From: Candidatus Gordonibacter avicola
Lineage (GTDB): Bacteria; Actinomycetota; Coriobacteriia; Coriobacteriales; Eggerthellaceae
DNA length: 64,000 nucleotides
Assembly: GCA_019113915.1 (NCBI GenBank)
Contig: DXGM01000022.1
Coordinates: forward strand, 41,359-105,358
Direction of reading: 5' to 3'
In this document: positions 60,632-64,000 of the stretch, piece after piece
How positions within the stretch are numbered: the stretch's first letter is position 1
How the letters are laid out: each line of letters begins with the position of its first letter
Notes under the pieces: generated by a model
The model's input: only the letters and a program-made list of their open reading frames with translations
Told to the model about the DNA's origin: nothing
The model's database searches: none
Translations under genes and position numbers: made by a program

Positions 60632-62986
60632 ATGGGTATTCGTATAGCGCTTGCGGGCAATCCAAATTGCGGCAAGACAACAATGTTTAACGACCTCACC
60701 GGGTCGAACCAGTACGTGGGCAACTGGCCGGGCGTCACCGTGGAAAAGAAAGAAGGCACGTGCACGCGCGACAAAAGCATCACCATCACGGACTTGCCGG
60801 GCGTCTATTCGCTCTCGCCCTACTCGCCCGAGGAAATTGTGACGCGCGACTTCCTGCTGGACGGCGGCCCAAACGTGGTCATCAACCTGGTGGACGCCAC
60901 CAACCTTGAGCGCAACCTCTACCTGACGACGCAGATCCTCGATCTGGGTCTTCCGGTCGTGGTGGCGCTGAACATGATGGACCTCGTGGAGAAAAGCGGC
61001 GACACCATCAACGTGGCGAAACTGTCGCAGCGGCTGGGCTGCCCCGTGGTGGAAACCTCCGCGCTGAAGGGTCGCGGCATGGAGGAACTGCTGGCCGTGG
61101 CCGTGAACGCGGCGAAAACAGCAACGCCGCCGACGCCTAACCTGCCCTTCGACGCCGCCGTAGAAGACGCGCTCTCCCAGGTCAGCGACGTGCTGGGAAC
61201 CCGCGTGAAGCCCCACACCGCGCGCTGGTTCGCGCTCAAGGCGCTGGAAGGCGAAGAGCGTACGCTTGACGCGCTCAACCTGCCCGCTGGCGACCGCGAA
61301 GCCATCGCCGCCATCCGCGAGGCGCTCGAAAATCGCCTGGACGACGACGCCGAAAGCATCATCACCGGCGAGCGCTACGATGCCATCGGTCACGTCGTAG
61401 ACGCCTGCGTCAAGCGCTCGCTCAAAGGCGCCACCGCCACGCAGAAAATCGACCGCGTAGTCACGAACCGCTGGCTGGGCATTCCCATCTTCATTGTGGT
61501 CATGACCTTGGTGTACTACCTGGCCGTATCCACGGTGGGCACCCTGTTCACCGACTGGGCGAACGACGGCGTGTTCGGCGACGGTTGGCTCTACACCGGC
61601 ACCGAGCAGTACGACGAAGCCGTGGCCACCTGGGAGGAAACCGTCGCTGCCGCCGAGGAAGCCGGCGCAAGCGAAGCCGAGTTGGCCGTCCTCGCCGAGG
61701 AAGAGCCTGATCCCGCCACCTTCGGCGTGTATATCCCCGGTCTCACACCCGTTGCCACCGAGGCGCTGGAATCTATCGGCACGGCACCGTGGCTGGTCAG
61801 CCTCATTGTTGACGGCATCATTGCCGGCGTGGGCGCGGTGCTGGGCTTCGTTCCCCAGATGATTGTGCTGTTCCTGCTGCTTTCGCTGCTGGAGGCGTGC
61901 GGCTACATGGCGCGCGTGGCGTTCATCATGGACCGCATTTTCCGCAAATTTGGCCTGTCGGGCAAAAGTTTCATCCCCATGCTCATTGCGTCGGGCTGCG
62001 GCGTGCCGGCGGTCATGGCCACGAAAACCATCGAGAACGAGAAAGACCGCCGCATGACCATCATCACCACGACGATGATCCCGTGTGGCGCGAAAATGCC
62101 TATCATCGCGCTGGTATTTGGTGCTGTCGCCGGCGGCGACGCGGGCGCTACCTGGTGGATTGCGCCGCTGTTCTACTTCCTGGGCGTGGCGGCCATCATC
62201 ATTTCCGGCATCATGCTGCGCAAGACGAAGATGTTCGCGGGTGAAGCAACGCCGTTCATCATGGAGCTGCCCGCCTATCACGTGCCCGCCGCCAAAAACG
62301 TGCTGATGGCCACGTGGGAGCGCGTCCGCAGCTTCATCGTGAAGGCCGGCACTATCATTTTCCTCAGCTCCATTGTCATTTGGTTCTTGCAGGGCTTCGG
62401 CTTCTACGACGGGCAGTTCGGCCTGCTTGACCCCGAGATGGAGGGCTACATGGACTACAGCCTGATGGCGGGCCTGGGCAACGCGCTTGCGTGGCTGTTC
62501 GCGCCGCTGGGCTTTGGGAATTGGGAAAGTGCCGTCACGTCCATAACGGGCCTGGTGGCGAAGGAAAACGTGGTTGCCACGGTGGGCGTGCTGACGGCTG
62601 CCGGCGACGTGGGCGAGGCCGACCCGACGCTGTGGGCTGCGTTCGGCACGATGCTGGGCGGAAGCGTGCCGGCTATCCTGGCGTTCTGCGCGTTCAACCT
62701 GCTGTGCGCGCCGTGCTTTGCGGCCATTGGCACCATCCGTCGCCAGATGGCGTCGGCGAAGTGGACGTGGTTCGCCATTGGCTACATGACGCTGTTCGCG
62801 TGGGCCGTGGCGCTGATGATCTACCAGTTCGGCCTGCTGCTGGCGGGCGGCGCCTTCACCGTGTGGTCGGGCGTTGCCGTGGTGGTGCTGGCCGGCATGC
62901 TGTTCCAACTGCTGCGCCCGATGCCTCGCTTTGATGGTGAAAGTGCTGTGAAGAAGCTGGACGCGAAGAGCAGCGCCGCGGCGTAA
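60632..62986 (+). CDS. feoB: Ferrous iron transporter FeoB
   Basis: A 784-residue membrane protein for Fe(II) uptake. The N-terminal GTPase domain has G1 [10 protein letters not shown]3 DLPGVYSL and G4 NMMD, followed by a helical GDI-like domain. The membrane part includes the two inverted Gate motifs: ..[22 protein letters not shown] near residue 455 and ..[17 protein letters not shown] near 695. A periplasmic Glu/Ala-rich segment (about 325-370) is longer than usual. I chose ATG 60632 because the G1 loop then begins at residue 10; the in-frame extension to 60497 is unlikely. Confidence 0.95.
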   Translation: MGIRIALAGNPNCGKTTMFNDLTGSNQYVGNWPGVTVEKKEGTCTRDKSITITDLPGVYSLSPYSPEEIVTRDFLLDGGPNVVINLVDATNLERNLYLTTQILDLGLPVVVALNMMDLVEKSGDTINVAKLSQRLGCPVVETSALKGRGMEELLAVAVNAAKTATPPTPNLPFDAAVEDALSQVSDVLGTRVKPHTARWFALKALEGEERTLDALNLPAGDREAIAAIREALENRLDDDAESIITGERYDAIGHVVDACVKRSLKGATATQKIDRVVTNRWLGIPIFIVVMTLVYYLAVSTVGTLFTDWANDGVFGDGWLYTGTEQYDEAVATWEETVAAAEEAGASEAELAVLAEEEPDPATFGVYIPGLTPVATEALESIGTAPWLVSLIVDGIIAGVGAVLGFVPQMIVLFLLLSLLEACGYMARVAFIMDRIFRKFGLSGKSFIPMLIASGCGVPAVMATKTIENEKDRRMTIITTTMIPCGAKMPIIALVFGAVAGGDAGATWWIAPLFYFLGVAAIIISGIMLRKTKMFAGEATPFIMELPAYHVPAAKNVLMATWERVRSFIVKAGTIIFLSSIVIWFLQGFGFYDGQFGLLDPEMEGYMDYSLMAGLGNALAWLFAPLGFGNWESAVTSITGLVAKENVVATVGVLTAAGDVGEADPTLWAAFGTMLGGSVPAILAFCAFNLLCAPCFAAIGTIRRQMASAKWTWFAIGYMTLFAWAVALMIYQFGLLLAGGAFTVWSGVAVVVLAGMLFQLLRPMPRFDGESAVKKLDAKSSAAA

Positions 62987-63008
62987 CCCCTGATGAAAGG
63001 ACGTGCTT

Positions 63009-63248
63009 ATGCTTGCTTTTGATATGACGCCCGCGACGGTGATTATAGGCCTGGTGGTGGTTGCCCTGGCTGTGCTGGCCACGCGACGGTTGGTGAAGCG
63101 TGGAACGTGTGACTGTCACGACCACGGGGGTGGCGAAGGTGGCGCCTCGCCCTGCGCCGGAGGCTGCGCAGGCTGCCACGGCTGCGGCGCAGCCGAGCGC
63201 ATGGCGGCAGAGGTAGAACGCGCCGCCGCGAAGCAGGCGAGCGCCTGA
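63009..63248 (+). CDS. FeoB-associated Cys-rich membrane protein
   Basis: A 79-residue single-pass protein: helix at about 7-25 (ATVIIGLVVVALAVLATRRLV), then a short cytosolic tail with many cysteines and histidines (CDCHDHGGG, CAGGCAGCHGCG). This is the small partner often found after feoB, related in role to FeoC/FeoB-associated proteins, perhaps carrying metal or protecting FeoB. ATG 63009 has aaagga upstream; it follows feoB by 22 bp. Confidence 0.9.
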   Translation: MLAFDMTPATVIIGLVVVALAVLATRRLVKRGTCDCHDHGGGEGGASPCAGGCAGCHGCGAAERMAAEVERAAAKQASA

Positions 63249-63275
63249 TCTGCGGTGACAATGTGGTAGCGGGTG

Positions 63276-63307
63276 GGGCCCGATAGCTGCTTGCGGCTGT
63301 CGGGCCC
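63276..63307 (+). terminator. Terminator of the feo cluster
   Basis: gggcccgatagc (63276-63287) pairs with 63296-63307 with one wobble and an eight-base loop. A T/G-rich stretch (tgcttgttgttgg) follows. The stop of the last feo gene is 28 bp upstream. The next 150 bp, to 63460, show nothing coding. Confidence 0.7.
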
Positions 63308-63460
63308 TGCTTGTTGTTGGGGCGGGGTGGGGTGCTGGCCGCTGGTTGCTGTGGGGCTGATTGCAGGTGGTTGGTTCATGGTTGGGCTCGTCGCGCGGGG
63401 GCGGCGGATTTTTGGCTGCTGCTTATCACGCTGCCGCGGCCCTCATTCGTTTATGGAGGA

Positions 63461-63516
63461 ATTGTAAACCATGGTAAACTTCCCTTGACCCGTAGTATGA
63501 GTTAACGTAGACTAAC
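63461..63516 (+). promoter_or_regulatory. feo-like promoter with GTTA-n8-TAAC dyad
   Basis: attgtaaaccatgg (63461-63474) matches the element at the feo promoter. TTGACC (63485-63490) is followed at 17 bp by TAGACT (63508-63513). The dyad GTTAACGTAGACTAAC (63501-63516) shares spacing and half-sites with that at 59514-59529. No large ORF follows; the promoter points into a hairpin-rich transcript. Confidence 0.55.
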
Positions 63517-63519
63517 ATA

Positions 63520-63664
63520 TGTCAGAAGGCGATGGAAAACAAAACCTTCTGCTCCTCTCTTCTTGTTGACTCGGCGGTGAAGGCTCCTCTCGTCTGGCCG
63601 TTCACCGCAACCTTCGCCGATGGGGCGACCTCCCCCTTCGCCCCATCGGCACTCCTCCCTTTTT
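63520..63664 (+). ncRNA. Candidate iron-regulated CU-rich small RNA
   Basis: Downstream of the promoter are two hairpins: GCGGTGAA (63574-63581) with TTCACCGC (63601-63608), and a perfect 13-bp stem (63616-63628 with 63638-63650), followed nine bases later by TTTTT. Loops and linkers carry repeated CU-rich stretches: gctcctctc at 63551-63559 and again at 63583-63591, cctccccct at 63629-63637 and actcctccc at 63651-63659. These are complementary to Shine-Dalgarno sequences, as in FsrA-type iron-sparing RNAs. An alternative is a 44-codon ORF (ATG 63532 to 63666) with an agaagg site but no recognisable product. Assignment is inference. Confidence 0.45.
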
Positions 63665-63710
63665 GAAAAACTTTCTGATCGCAATGTGCGGTGCGCGCGC
63701 CGATTGTCCC

Positions 63711-63927
63711 AAAAGTGTGACGCGCTTCGCGCTGGCTAATGCGCCAAGAGATAATGATCTCCCTATCACGATGGCGCGGGCTTCTTTCGGTGTAAAAAAA
63801 CCTAACTAAAAAGGTAAACTTCGTAGGGGCGATTCATGAATCGCCCTTTCGCGCATAGCGCGAATACGTAGGTAATGATTGAGTTCTCCGCCTTCGGCGG
63901 AGAGGGCGATTCGTGAATCGCCCCTCA
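63711..63927. mobile_element. Second MITE-like copy, partial in window
   Basis: It begins aaaagtgtgacgcgcttcgc at 63711, matching the ends of the 54580-55009 element. The same module order follows: a cgtaggggcgattc hairpin at 63827-63846, a cgcgcatagcgcg stretch, ctccgccttcggcggag, then a second gggcgattc hairpin at 63904-63923. No right-hand inverted terminus is seen before the window ends at 64000. Confidence 0.65.
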
Positions 63928-64000
63928 TATACTCTTTATGTCGCCAGATTTATGGCGAGTACGTCCTTTCCAATGTAGGTTGCATGTGAGATAAAGGGCG

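Noticed and set aside
60563..63082. 839-codon open frame antisense to feoB
   Set aside because: Low-complexity His/Gln/Arg-rich translation with no motif; feoB on the plus strand has all family motifs.
63532..63666. 44-codon ORF in the CU-rich transcript
   Set aside because: It has a fair ribosome site, but the sequence is dominated by hairpin arms and shows no protein-like features; not called as a gene.
1..64000. tRNA, rRNA genes or CRISPR arrays
   Set aside because: I looked for T-loop-like motifs, conserved rRNA strings and regularly spaced direct repeats on both strands and found none that I could support.

Overview
The window is a GC-rich bacterial chromosome segment that looks like the Coriobacteriia, most likely the family Eggerthellaceae (Eggerthella, Gordonibacter, Slackia, Adlercreutzia and relatives). 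The basis is two Tat-exported molybdopterin oxidoreductase operons with dedicated chaperones, a LuxR-type regulator with a multi-spanning membrane N-terminus divergent from one of them, and several PAS/GGDEF/EAL proteins. I saw no rRNA, tRNA or CRISPR array. Two perfect parS sites at 59.9-60.0 kb suggest that the right end lies in the origin-proximal part of the chromosome.

Layout. 0-4.5 kb: TorD-like chaperone and a Psr/Phs-type three-subunit oxidoreductase, closed by a strong terminator. 4.8-12.7 kb: a tightly packed six-gene operon (VTC polymerase fold, DUF4956, CotH kinase fold, glycosidase-like lipoprotein, membrane-anchored HEAT protein, processive family 2 glycosyltransferase); I regard this as the best candidate for an undescribed envelope or matrix polymer system. 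12.9-19.4 kb (minus): an ECF sigma/anti-sigma operon with its own promoter, a lipoprotein and an ABC exporter with three membrane subunits; the sigma gene carries a frameshift, and a 57-residue anti-sigma-like ORF precedes it. 19.5-27.1 kb: LuxR regulator, DmsABC-like operon, second chaperone and second membrane anchor. 27.1-31.8 kb (minus): two EAL-type cyclic-di-GMP proteins. 31.9-42.7 kb: cysteine desulfidase, a lower-GC AAA ATPase island, a CmpB-type membrane protein, an EFR1 flavodoxin/ferredoxin, a candidate structured RNA, a ZIP transporter, a candidate type I toxin/antisense RNA pair, an iron alcohol dehydrogenase, a small membrane protein and a DDAH-type hydrolase. 42.8-49.1 kb: RlmD-type methyltransferase, a third GGDEF/EAL protein, cysteine synthase and TilS. 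49.2-54.6 kb: ABC-2 exporter divergent from a two-component system. 54.6-55.0 kb: a MITE-like element with long terminal inverted repeats. 55.0-57.0 kb: ModE-type regulator and threonine synthase. 57.3-63.3 kb: copper-type P-ATPase and a feoA-feoA-feoB-feoB-associated iron cluster. 63.4-64.0 kb: a promoter that resembles the feo promoter, driving a short CU-rich hairpin RNA, and a second MITE copy that runs to the window end.

Themes. Anaerobic respiration with membrane-anchored molybdoenzymes dominates and depends on Mo-cofactor chaperones, Fe-S clusters and Fe(II) uptake. Three EAL proteins and a QxxRW-type glycosyltransferase operon raise the possibility of cyclic-di-GMP control of exopolymer synthesis. 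Regulatory RNA candidates are unusually frequent: the 38.6-kb structured RNA, the antisense pair at 39.8-40.0 kb and the 63.5-kb CU-rich RNA. All functional names are inferred from motifs read by eye; no database search was run.
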